Below, piece by piece: positions 1 to 5,476 of a stretch of 7,157 bases of DNA. Source of the DNA: GCA-003244245 sp046262495 (GTDB lineage Bacteria > Actinomycetota > Actinomycetes > Mycobacteriales > Pseudonocardiaceae); contig JBHEMR010000081.1 in the NCBI GenBank assembly GCA_046262495.1, positions 1 to 7,157 of the forward strand. Reading direction: 5' to 3'. A model generated the notes under the pieces. It saw only the letters and a program-made list of their open reading frames with translations. It was not told where the DNA came from and did not search any database. The first letter of the stretch is position 1. Every line of letters starts with the position of its first letter. The position numbers were made by a program, and so were the translations under genes.

Positions 1-208
1 TCCGCGGCGCCGGTTCACCAGGGTCGGCTGGGAACAGCAGTAGGTCGCGTTCGCCGAGCAGGTCGGCGATCTGGGGGTCGGGAGCCGGCTGCTGGGTCGG
101 CACTCCTGAGCAGATCCACTCCACCGGGCGGCCCAGCGCCCCTTCGTCGACCGACCGGAGCTCCACCGTCCACGTCGTTCCCACCGAGCGGCACCACGAG
201 GCTGTCAT
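1..208 (-). CDS. Hypothetical protein, N-terminal part, cut by window edge
   Basis: A minus-strand reading frame is open from 208 to the left edge and gives at least 69 residues from ATG 208; a GTG directly in front (211) is an equally possible start. The frame begins after a TAG at 296-298, but the stretch between that stop and the ATG reads like non-coding sequence. The protein begins MTASWCRSVG and continues with a mixed, natural-looking composition (WTVELRSVDEG, then PQIADLLGERDLLLFP). A competing frame at 15-197 gives a Gly/Arg/Pro-rich protein typical of a shadow. No strong ribosome binding site is visible; the nearest purine run is about 16 bases upstream. I do not recognise the family, and no motif, signal peptide or membrane helix shows in the visible part. 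It is co-directional with the glycosylase gene behind it, separated by 150 bases that include a terminator-like structure, so it is probably an independent unit. Confidence 0.5.
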   Translation of the reverse strand, partial: MTASWCRSVGTTWTVELRSVDEGALGRPVEWICSGVPTQQPAPDPQIADLLGERDLLLFPADPGEPAPR

Positions 209-326
209 CACGCAGTTACCGGAGGCTCTCCGTTCCGATGGGGAGCCGACGGGCCGAGTTGGCGGGGCGGATCGAACCACAGGGCAAGCGAACCCCTACC
301 GGACCAGGCGCACCACCGCAGCATGG

Positions 327-362
327 GTGAACCGACTCTGTTCACTCTGATGGCGCCATCAG
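327..362 (-). terminator. Two adjacent inverted repeats at the 3' end of the glycosylase gene
   Basis: Read on the minus strand, transcription leaving the glycosylase gene meets a 16-bp palindrome (347-362) that contains the stop codon. It then meets a second inverted repeat: GTGAAC (327-332) and GTTCAC (340-345) around a 7-base spacer. Neither is followed by a T-run. Hairpins without a U-tract are common at gene ends in high-GC Gram-positives, so a terminator is the simplest reading, but a protein-binding site is also possible. The N7 spacing argues against the second repeat being a LexA site. Confidence 0.4.
347..362. repeat. Perfect 16-bp palindrome overlapping the glycosylase stop codon
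   Basis: CTGATGGCGCCATCAG is identical to its own reverse complement over all 16 bases, with no loop. The TGA stop of the minus-strand glycosylase gene (359-361) lies inside it. Loopless symmetry suits a dimeric protein site better than a stable RNA hairpin, although a short-loop version of the stem could still form in RNA. Confidence 0.9.
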
Positions 363-1222
363 CGAATCAGCCGGGACAGCCTGCGATCGGCCAGCGGCTT
401 GCCCCCGGTCTGGCAGGTCGGGCAGTACTGGAAGGCGCGGTCGGCGAAGGACACCTCGCGGACGGTGTCGCCGCATACCGGGCAGGGCAGACCGGCGCGG
501 GCATGCACGGCCAGGCCAGCCCGCTTCTCCCCCTTGAGCCGGGCGGCGCCCTGGCCGACGGAGCGGGCTACCGCATCGCGCAACACCTGCTGCAGCGCCT
601 CGTGCAGGCGGTCCAAGGTGTCGTCAGTCAACTTTCCAGCGGTGGCATAGGGCGACAGCCGGGCGGCATGCAGCACTTCGTCGGAGTAGGCGTTGCCGAC
701 TCCGGCGATCATCGTCTGGTCCGTCAGCACCGTTTTAAGCCGCTCGGTGCGCCCACGGAGCACCTCCGCGAGTTCATCACGGGACAGTGCCAGAGCGTCC
801 GGGCCGAGCCGGGCTATCCCCGGTACATCACAGATGCTGGCCGCGTCAGCCACGACGTATGCCGCGAGCCGCTTCTGGGTGCCCGCCTCGGTGAGGTCGA
901 AGCCCATCCCCCCGCTGAGATGCAGCCGCAGTGCGATCGGTCCCTTGCCCGGGCGCGGCGCGGCGGCGGCCAGCGAGTCCGACCAGCGCAGCCAGCCAGC
1001 CCGCGCCAGGTGGAAGACCAGCGCGGGCCCGTCTGTATGCACCGCGAGGAACTTCCCGTGCCTGACCGCGGCGGTCACCGGGCGTCCGTGCAGTGCGCTC
1101 GCCGGCGGTTGTACGGTCTTGAGCACCGTGAGGGAAGCGACGTCGACGCGGGTCACGATCGCGCCGACGGCGTGCTCGCGCAAATGATGCGCCAGCGCCT
1201 CGACCTCAGGCAGCTCCGGCAT
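359..1222 (-). CDS. Formamidopyrimidine-DNA glycosylase / endonuclease VIII family (Fpg/Nei)
   Basis: This 287-residue protein is a bifunctional base-excision repair glycosylase/AP lyase that would remove oxidised bases and cleave the abasic site. The diagnostic N-terminus MPELPEVE supplies Pro2 (Schiff-base nucleophile after Met removal) and Glu3. Lys57 sits in RHGKFL. The helix-two-turn-helix region is around GVGNAYSDE (Asn177). A C-terminal zinc finger uses Cys247, Cys250, Cys267 and Cys270, with the conserved Arg262 in DRAFQYCPTC. Length is normal for the family. The void-filling loop, HLGMSG in E. coli Fpg, reads HLARAG here (71-76), so the intercalating Met position is Arg74. This resembles the second actinobacterial Fpg group rather than canonical MutM, so substrate preference is uncertain and I give no symbol. 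ATG 1222 is fixed by the PELPEVE start; the ribosome binding site is weak. An SOS-box-like site lies 46 bases upstream. A long open frame on the other strand (323-1474) is an antisense shadow. Confidence 0.96.
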   Translation of the reverse strand: MPELPEVEALAHHLREHAVGAIVTRVDVASLTVLKTVQPPASALHGRPVTAAVRHGKFLAVHTDGPALVFHLARAGWLRWSDSLAAAAPRPGKGPIALRLHLSGGMGFDLTEAGTQKRLAAYVVADAASICDVPGIARLGPDALALSRDELAEVLRGRTERLKTVLTDQTMIAGVGNAYSDEVLHAARLSPYATAGKLTDDTLDRLHEALQQVLRDAVARSVGQGAARLKGEKRAGLAVHARAGLPCPVCGDTVREVSFADRAFQYCPTCQTGGKPLADRRLSRLIR

Positions 1223-1240
1223 ACGACCCAGTGTGCGGCA

Positions 1241-1275
1241 ATCCGATCGAATGTACGACGGATCCGATCGAACGT
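1241..1275. repeat. Two 14-bp near-identical direct repeats, 21 bp apart
   Basis: ATCCGATCGAATGT (1241-1254) and ATCCGATCGAACGT (1262-1275) differ at a single base. Their start-to-start distance is 21 bp, two helical turns, so both would face the same side of the DNA. The second copy overlaps the left half of the SOS-box-like site. They lie in the 63-bp gap in front of the glycosylase gene and may be operator sites or a duplicated half-site. Confidence 0.7.
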
Positions 1276-1283
1276 GAGTTCAA
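1268..1283 (-). promoter_or_regulatory. LexA/SOS-box-like operator upstream of the DNA glycosylase gene
   Basis: The site reads TCGAAC-GTGA-GTTCAA. The known mycobacterial/Gram-positive SOS box is TCGAAC-N4-GTTCGA, so 11 of 12 defined positions match and the GAAC-N4-GTTC core is perfect. It lies 46 bases upstream of the glycosylase ATG and just after the stop of the preceding co-directional gene, so the glycosylase is the natural target. On the minus strand a TANNNT-type -10 candidate, TACATT (1250-1255), would give a start about 20 bases before the ATG; no well-spaced -35 is evident. The prediction is that LexA represses the gene until DNA damage. Confidence 0.6.
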
Positions 1284-1285
1284 AC

Positions 1286-1726
1286 TCAAGGATCGCGCAA
1301 CGGTGGGGTGGGCATGACACGGACAAGCGACCCGTTGCCGTCGTCTGGGCTACCTGTCCTCTTGAGGTCATCAATGATCTGATAGACCTTCTCCCGGGCC
1401 GGGATCATACCGCCTACGACGTCTTCCCAGTGCTCACCCTCAGTCCCCACCCTGATGAGCCAGGGCCGCTGTAGCGCCCACGACACCGGCAGCATCAGCA
1501 ACAGCAGCAAGACCAGCAGGACAAACCACGCCGGTCTGACCACATCGGACGGGGTCCAGAACACTACGAACAGCGTCAGCGCGACGATGATGATCAGCAT
1601 TATGACGCCGTGGCCGAAGTCGGTCATGTCATGCTCGAACTCGTCGGTCATCGCTCGTCTGGTCCAGCTGATTGTGCTTCGGACCCGCCAGGTGCGCCCA
1701 TCGGCGGTCCGCACCTTCCGCATCAT
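1286..1726 (-). CDS. Conserved-looking small membrane protein, two predicted helices
   Basis: This 146-residue protein begins MMRKVRTADGRTWRVR, followed by a short cytoplasmic-type segment. Two hydrophobic helices lie at about residues 39-57 and 65-85, separated by WTPSDVVRPAW. A charged tail of about 60 residues follows, with GEHWEDVV and a helix-like REKVYQIIDDLKR. ATG 1726 is chosen because GGAGG lies six bases in front; the adjacent ATG 1723 would also work. The frame stays open further upstream, but that part is Arg/Pro-rich and has no such signal. I recall proteins with the opening RTxDGRxWxVR and a tryptophan-rich two-helix hairpin in actinobacteria, but I know no function and none is shown by the sequence. 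Its stop is three bases from the SOS-box-like site of the next gene, so read-through into the glycosylase gene is possible but independent expression seems more likely. Confidence 0.85.
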   Translation of the reverse strand: MMRKVRTADGRTWRVRSTISWTRRAMTDEFEHDMTDFGHGVIMLIIIVALTLFVVFWTPSDVVRPAWFVLLVLLLLLMLPVSWALQRPWLIRVGTEGEHWEDVVGGMIPAREKVYQIIDDLKRTGSPDDGNGSLVRVMPTPPLRDP

Positions 1727-1732
1727 GATCTG

Positions 1733-1737
1733 CCTCC
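1733..1737 (-). promoter_or_regulatory. Ribosome binding site fixing the membrane-protein start
   Basis: GGAGG on the minus strand sits six bases before ATG 1726. It decides this start over more upstream codons in the same open frame. Confidence 0.8.
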
Positions 1738-1797
1738 GTATCCTGCGGGACAACCGCGCCCGGGCATCTTTCGGGACACCCACCGCGTGGAGGCACT

Positions 1798-1804
1798 TAG
1801 GGTA
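1798..1804. promoter_or_regulatory. Overlapping divergent -10-like hexamers (tentative)
   Basis: The gap between the minus-strand membrane-protein gene and the plus-strand RNHCP gene (1727-1849) holds TAGGGT on the plus strand (1798-1803) and TACCCT on the minus strand (1804-1799). Both fit the loose actinobacterial TANNNT -10. They would give leaders of roughly 40 and 66 bases. No convincing -35 hexamer is seen for either, so this is only a candidate. Confidence 0.2.
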
Positions 1805-1849
1805 ACGTTGAACTGCCCCCGGTCGACGCGGGTGCAATGCTGGTGGACG

Positions 1850-2170
1850 ATGACGCAACTACCCTCGTTCATCCGCCGCCGGGAGGACTTCACCTGCCTG
1901 CGCTGCGGGACGCCGGTGCGCGGCAGCGGCTACACCAATCACTGCCCACGGTGCCTGTGGTCGCGGCACGTCGACATCAACCCGGGCGACCGGGCCGCCG
2001 AGTGTGGCGCAGCGATGGAACCCGTCGGGGCGCTCTCGGAGGGCGGTGGGATCGTCGTGGTGCAGCGGTGCGTGGCATGCGGGCACACCCGCCGCAACCG
2101 CAGCGCAGCCGACGATGATCGCGAGGCGTTACTCGCGCTGTTTGGCCGCCCCGTCCCCGACCCGCGCTAG
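1850..2170 (+). CDS. RNHCP domain-containing zinc-ribbon protein
   Basis: This 106-residue protein matches the RNHCP family (named for its Arg-Asn-His-Cys-Pro motif) over nearly its whole length. A first CxxC pair is at Cys16/Cys19 (CLRCG). The signature follows as TNHCPRCLWSRHVD (Cys32/Cys35). PGDRAAEC (Cys52) and a Met-Glu-Pro segment come next, then a last pair at Cys74/Cys77 (CVACGHTRRNR), and finally an acidic DDD and a short helix REALLALFG. The first residue of the signature is Thr instead of Arg. The four CxxC-type elements imply one or two structural metal sites, probably zinc. The molecular role of the family is unknown to me; nucleic-acid binding is only a guess from the zinc-ribbon and Arg-rich C-terminal part. 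ATG 1850 places Phe14-Thr-Cys where family members begin. The only Shine-Dalgarno-like sequence (GGTGG) is very close, so a GTG at 1832 remains possible. It converges on the DUF4142 gene with a 19-base gap. Confidence 0.9.
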   Translation: MTQLPSFIRRREDFTCLRCGTPVRGSGYTNHCPRCLWSRHVDINPGDRAAECGAAMEPVGALSEGGGIVVVQRCVACGHTRRNRSAADDDREALLALFGRPVPDPR

Positions 2171-2189
2171 CGCCCGGGGATCCGGACGG

Positions 2190-3116
2190 TCACCATCGCT
2201 GGGCGGCATGTCGTCGCCGATGCGGAATGCCACGGTGTTGGGGGCGACTATCGACCCGCCGGACCGATCGGGCGCGTCGGCCGGGGGTGCCCAACAAGCC
2301 GAGCGCGGCCAGCAGCACGGCGATCGACACCAGCGCGGCGATCATGGCCTTCGCGTCGTTACCTGCCAGGGGGACGGTCGGGGGAACCTGCGTGGCGTTG
2401 ACGACCGGGTCGATGTGCTGTTCCCGGCCAGCGGATGGGATATCTGCCGAGGGGGACGCGGCGGCGGGGAGCACGGCGGTCGGAGGCTGTGGCGTGGGTA
2501 GTCGGGAATAGTCGACCAGCCCGGTGTGCTCCAAGTACTCCATCTGCCGATTGAGCAGCACCGCGGCGTTGGCCGCGAACGAACGGATCAACTCGTTACG
2601 GGTGCCGGCCCGCACACTGGTGATGGTCGGCAGCACCGCACCGTCGGTGACACGCAACCCTTGGGCGAACATCTGATCGAAATCCGGGCCAGAGCGCCCG
2701 GATAGCTCCCGCATCCAGCTCTGCTGCTGCGCATTAGGTTGGTCGGGTAACGCCACTCCAAGCTTGTCGGCGACCGTGCGAGCCTGATTGCCGAGGTCGC
2801 CGTAGTCGACCCAGATGCGCTTGGCGACGATGCGGACTCCCACGGTGGCGCCCTGTTGCTGGGCTTGCTGCCCGCTCGACCCGCCGCACAGGCCGGCCTG
2901 CCGGACCATGACCAGCAGGTCGCGATCCGCGGGACTAAGCGGGCCCCACTGCGTCTGCGTCCATACCGAGTCTGCGGCCTTACTCGGCCCCCTATCTGAC
3001 ACGGTGGCCACGCCGTACTGCGAGGTGGCCCAGTACTGAAATACCACAACCGTCAGCGCGGCAATCACGGCCAGGGAGACGACCCATCGGACGAATCGGG
3101 GTACCGGGGGGCGCAC
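2190..3116 (-). CDS. DUF4142 domain protein, membrane-anchored, atypical
   Basis: This 308-residue protein starts at GTG 3116, preceded at eight bases by GGAGAAAGG; an upstream in-frame extension to 3257 would run into the preceding gene and is rejected. Order: a short basic N-terminus, an uncleaved-type helix at about 9-27, the helical DUF4142 region at about 58-206 (LSPADRDLL through TGLVDYSRLP), a Pro/Ala-rich linker at about 207-254, a second helix at about 256-277, and an Arg/His-rich tail. The domain should therefore sit outside the membrane, held at both ends. From memory, actinobacterial relatives have LWEIPAG, an H-x-x-L-D segment, RAAHG and SRHMEYLE; here these read LCGGSSG, DYGDLG (105-109), RVTDG (155-159) and NRQMEYLE (189-196). 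The likely ligand residues are therefore absent. It follows the flavocytochrome gene by 41 bases and is probably co-transcribed with it. The function of the family is not established. Confidence 0.85.
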   Translation of the reverse strand: MRPPVPRFVRWVVSLAVIAALTVVVFQYWATSQYGVATVSDRGPSKAADSVWTQTQWGPLSPADRDLLVMVRQAGLCGGSSGQQAQQQGATVGVRIVAKRIWVDYGDLGNQARTVADKLGVALPDQPNAQQQSWMRELSGRSGPDFDQMFAQGLRVTDGAVLPTITSVRAGTRNELIRSFAANAAVLLNRQMEYLEHTGLVDYSRLPTPQPPTAVLPAAASPSADIPSAGREQHIDPVVNATQVPPTVPLAGNDAKAMIAALVSIAVLLAALGLLGTPGRRARSVRRVDSRPQHRGIPHRRRHAAQRW

Positions 3117-3124
3117 AGAAGAAA

Positions 3125-3133
3125 CCTTTCTCC
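3125..3133 (-). promoter_or_regulatory. Ribosome binding site fixing the GTG start of the DUF4142 gene
   Basis: GGAGAAAGG on the minus strand ends eight bases before GTG 3116. It lies in the 41-base gap after the flavocytochrome stop. It selects this GTG over upstream codons and supports translation as the second gene of an operon. Confidence 0.75.
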
Positions 3134-3157
3134 GCTCGGGGCCAGTTAGGGTCCGGA

Positions 3158-4543
3158 TTAGACGAGGTCGAACTGCTCCGTATGGATCCGCGGTTGCGGA
3201 ACATCGAGCCCGTCGAGCACCGTCAGCACATCGGTGACCATTGCGGGAGGCCCGCACAGGTAGTAGTCGAGTTGATTACGCCGGAACGCGCCGGGCAGTA
3301 GCGCCGTCAGCAGGTCCTCGTCGACCGCGCCGGACGCACCGGTCCAGCTTGGTGGTGGCTGGCGGAGCAACTCGATGACAGTGAGGTCCAGCCGTTGCTG
3401 AAGTTCGCTGAGCTCGGCCCGAAACAGCAGTTCGTCCAGAGTCCGCGCAACCACCACCAGCCGGTGCGGGCGCCGGTCCCGCCGGTGCGCCAGCGTCCGT
3501 AGCATGCTCATCATCGGGGTGATGCCGACTCCGCCGGCGATCATCACCAGTCCGGTGCAACGCCGCAGGTCGAGGGTGAAGCCGCCGTGCGGGCCATCAA
3601 CCCATACCGGGCTGCCCGGTCGCAGCTGTCGTAGCTCGTTGGTGAAATCACCGGTGTGCCGGATCGTGAACTCGGTCCACAATCCGAAGTGAGCGCTGGA
3701 GGCGATGGTGAACGGATGCTCCTGCGCCGCAATCGAGGGGTTCAGACGTATCCAGGCGAACTGACCGGGGGCGAATGCGAGGGTCCGGTAGCCACGCTGG
3801 TGCCCGTCGCGGCGGGGCTCGAGGACCAGCGTGCTCACCGTGGTGGTCTCCGGCCGCAGTTCGCGGACTACATATTCGCGGCGAGGTCCATAGATCGGCA
3901 GCCATAGCCATCGGTATCCCAGCACCCCCAGCGCGGCCACCGCGAGGACGATGAACAACGCTCGCATCGCGGTGTCTCGAACCAGATGGTTGAGCCACCA
4001 GATGTGCAGCGCGCTGAGCACCAGCACCGAGCCGGCAAGCGCCAGATGCACCCAGCGCCACACCTCGTAGCGCTGCCGCAGCCGCCTGCGCAGCACCGCC
4101 AGTGCCACCAGCGCACCCAGCGCCACGGTGGCACCAACGGCCGCGCGGGCACGGTTAGGTGCATGCAAGACGTCGAACAGTGCCACGTTTGCCGGCTTCG
4201 CCGTGATCACCAGGACCACATGCAAACCCACCAGCAGGGTGACGGCCAACCCAACGAAACGGTGGATCCCGAGCACGCCATCGATGCCTAACGTGCGGGT
4301 CAGCGAACGCACCCGCGACGGCAGCACGACCGCGCAGACCAGCAATGAGGTGGCCAGCAGGCCCATCCCGACGGAAAGCTGGGACAGCAGCGACGAACCA
4401 TCGCCGGTACGCGGGCCGTGCAACACGGGCGCCAGCAGCGCAGGAGCCAAGAGCACGGCGAGGAAGGCCGTTGCCCACAGCGTTCGTTCCAACTGGCGTC
4501 GCACGGCAGGAACCGTATGGAAGTGGGTACCTAGCCAGCGCAA
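3158..4543 (-). CDS. Ferric reductase / NADPH oxidase-like membrane flavocytochrome b
   Basis: This 461-residue protein would pass electrons from NAD(P)H via FAD and two b hemes across the membrane to an outside acceptor (ferric chelate, oxygen or another). About six helices are visible near 22-42, 55-75, 92-114, 135-152, 163-184 and 194-212. Four His form two pairs with 14-residue spacing, His94/His108 and His166/His180, as in the ferric-reductase/NOX fold. The FAD module carries HPFTIAS (276-282). The nucleotide module carries GGVGITPMMSML (337-348) and YYLCGPPAMV (427-436), ending HTEQFDLV. No heme ligand or flavin motif is missing. The acceptor cannot be told from sequence. The start is uncertain: the most upstream codon is TTG 4543 with no good ribosome binding site, and GTG 4504 (VRRQLERTLW) would give 448 residues with all helices kept. 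It is first in a probable two-gene operon with the DUF4142 gene and diverges from the regulator gene. Confidence 0.93.
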   Translation of the reverse strand: MRWLGTHFHTVPAVRRQLERTLWATAFLAVLLAPALLAPVLHGPRTGDGSSLLSQLSVGMGLLATSLLVCAVVLPSRVRSLTRTLGIDGVLGIHRFVGLAVTLLVGLHVVLVITAKPANVALFDVLHAPNRARAAVGATVALGALVALAVLRRRLRQRYEVWRWVHLALAGSVLVLSALHIWWLNHLVRDTAMRALFIVLAVAALGVLGYRWLWLPIYGPRREYVVRELRPETTTVSTLVLEPRRDGHQRGYRTLAFAPGQFAWIRLNPSIAAQEHPFTIASSAHFGLWTEFTIRHTGDFTNELRQLRPGSPVWVDGPHGGFTLDLRRCTGLVMIAGGVGITPMMSMLRTLAHRRDRRPHRLVVVARTLDELLFRAELSELQQRLDLTVIELLRQPPPSWTGASGAVDEDLLTALLPGAFRRNQLDYYLCGPPAMVTDVLTVLDGLDVPQPRIHTEQFDLV

Positions 4544-4744
4544 CCTGAGAGTGTTACCGAGCCGTGGTCGCCCACTCGGCCGTGAGACGCGACGAGCGCC
4601 CGCCCTCTAGACCAAATGGCGGTAAGCATTAGGCCGAACACCGCGCAACGCGCTCAACAGCTTTCGGTAACAGGTTGGACCAGTCGGGTAATCTTGCCGC
4701 TCATCGATTGCTCCACGCCGTACGGCGCGGGAGCCTTGCCGCCG
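4544..4744. promoter_or_regulatory. Divergent promoter region with repeated GGTAA motifs
   Basis: The 201-base gap between the flavocytochrome (minus) and regulator (plus) starts should hold both promoters. Related motifs recur: GTTACCGA (4553-4560), its exact inverse TCGGTAAC (4664-4671), CGGTAA (4620-4625) and GGGTAA (4686-4691). The copies at 4665 and 4686 are exactly 21 bp apart, two helical turns. PhoB/OmpR-type winged helices commonly bind direct repeats, so these are candidate sites for the adjacent regulator. No confident -35/-10 pair was found. Confidence 0.3.
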
Positions 4745-5476
4745 ATGCACTCCGATCAGCGGTCAACGGCGTCCCCCACTGGCTCTTCCTCTGCGTCTTC
4801 TTCTGGGCCTGCTTTCAGCCTGCGGCAACCGGTACTTCTCATGGTGCCCTTGCGGCAGACAACGAGCCGGGTGCTTCAGGCGTTACGGTCCACGGGATTT
4901 GAGACCCGGATCCTGGATACTGTCCCGGAGGTGCTGGACGCGGCGCGGGCACATACCCTCGCGGCGATCGTGCTCGACGTCGCGCTGGCCGGCTCGGATC
5001 CCCGAAACTTCCTCGACGAGCTGCGCAGGGCTGCTCCGCAGCTGCCGGTGATCGCCCTGACCTCGCGCGAGCAACGGGAACAGACGGTCTCGCTGCTGCG
5101 GGGCACTTTGGACGACTACCTGACCACGCCGTTTCCAGTGGAGGAGCTGGTCAGCCGGTTGCGACTGCGAGTCTCCGATCGGATGCCAGTGGACCGGACC
5201 GTGCTGCGCGCGGGGATGGTCACCGTCGATACCACCCTCGGACTGGTCAGCGTCGCCGGCCGGCTCGTGACACTGTCGCCGACCGAATATGCCCTGCTCA
5301 TCGCGTTGGCCAGCCGGGCGGGTCAGCCGGTGTCGCAGGACCGGCTCACCACCGAGGTCTGGGGCCAGCCGAAGTCGTCCAACATCGTGGAAGTCTACGT
5401 CGGATATCTACGCCGCAAGCTGGGCGCCGACCGGATCCGCACAGTGCGCGGCGCCGGCTACGTTCTCGACGGGTGA
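4745..5476 (+). CDS. OmpR/PhoB-type winged-helix regulator with degenerate receiver
   Basis: This 243-residue DNA-binding protein is expected in the cytoplasm. Residues 1-26 are Ser-rich and disordered. A receiver-like domain spans about 28-142. A winged helix-turn-helix spans about 155-243, with LSPTEYALLIALAS, recognition helix NIVEVYVGYLRRKLG (213-227) and the closing wing RTVRGAGYVLDG, all well conserved. In the receiver, Asp78 (VLDVALAG) occupies the phospho-acceptor position and Thr106 the Thr/Ser position. The N-terminal acidic pair is missing (LLMVPLRQ, 31-38), and the conserved Lys is Thr128 in DDYLTTPF. Mg2+-dependent phosphorylation is therefore unlikely. ATG 4745 is chosen for a GGGAG 11 bases upstream and because it puts receiver strand one at the expected place; the frame is open back to ATG 4616, which lacks such a signal. 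No histidine kinase is adjacent. Autoregulation and control of the divergent flavocytochrome operon are plausible but inferred. Confidence 0.92.
   Translation: MHSDQRSTASPTGSSSASSSGPAFSLRQPVLLMVPLRQTTSRVLQALRSTGFETRILDTVPEVLDAARAHTLAAIVLDVALAGSDPRNFLDELRRAAPQLPVIALTSREQREQTVSLLRGTLDDYLTTPFPVEELVSRLRLRVSDRMPVDRTVLRAGMVTVDTTLGLVSVAGRLVTLSPTEYALLIALASRAGQPVSQDRLTTEVWGQPKSSNIVEVYVGYLRRKLGADRIRTVRGAGYVLDG

Noticed and set aside
15..197. 60-codon minus-strand ORF
   Set aside because: It is Gly/Arg/Pro-rich with biased composition. The overlapping frame from ATG 208 has more natural composition and runs off the edge.
240..300. GGTTCGATCC on the minus strand, like a tRNA T-loop
   Set aside because: The flanking bases do not form a T stem, and no acceptor, D or anticodon arms can be drawn.
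327..345. GTGAAC-N7-GTTCAC as a second LexA site
   Set aside because: LexA sites need a four-base spacer between GAAC and GTTC; this one has seven and lies at a gene end.
1275..1288. TGAGTT-CA-AACTCA inverted repeat as a terminator of the membrane-protein gene
   Set aside because: The loop is only two bases, it contains the stop codon and overlaps the SOS-box-like site, so it is more simply explained by that operator.
323..1474. 383-codon plus-strand open frame
   Set aside because: It is antisense to the glycosylase and membrane-protein genes, has no family features, and is explained by high-GC codon bias on the other strand.
3117..3257. N-terminal extension of the DUF4142 protein to 3257
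   Set aside because: It overlaps the end of the flavocytochrome gene and lacks the strong ribosome binding site found before GTG 3116.
4616..4744. N-terminal extension of the regulator to ATG 4616
   Set aside because: It has no ribosome binding site, weaker codon bias, and adds residues before the receiver that have no family counterpart.
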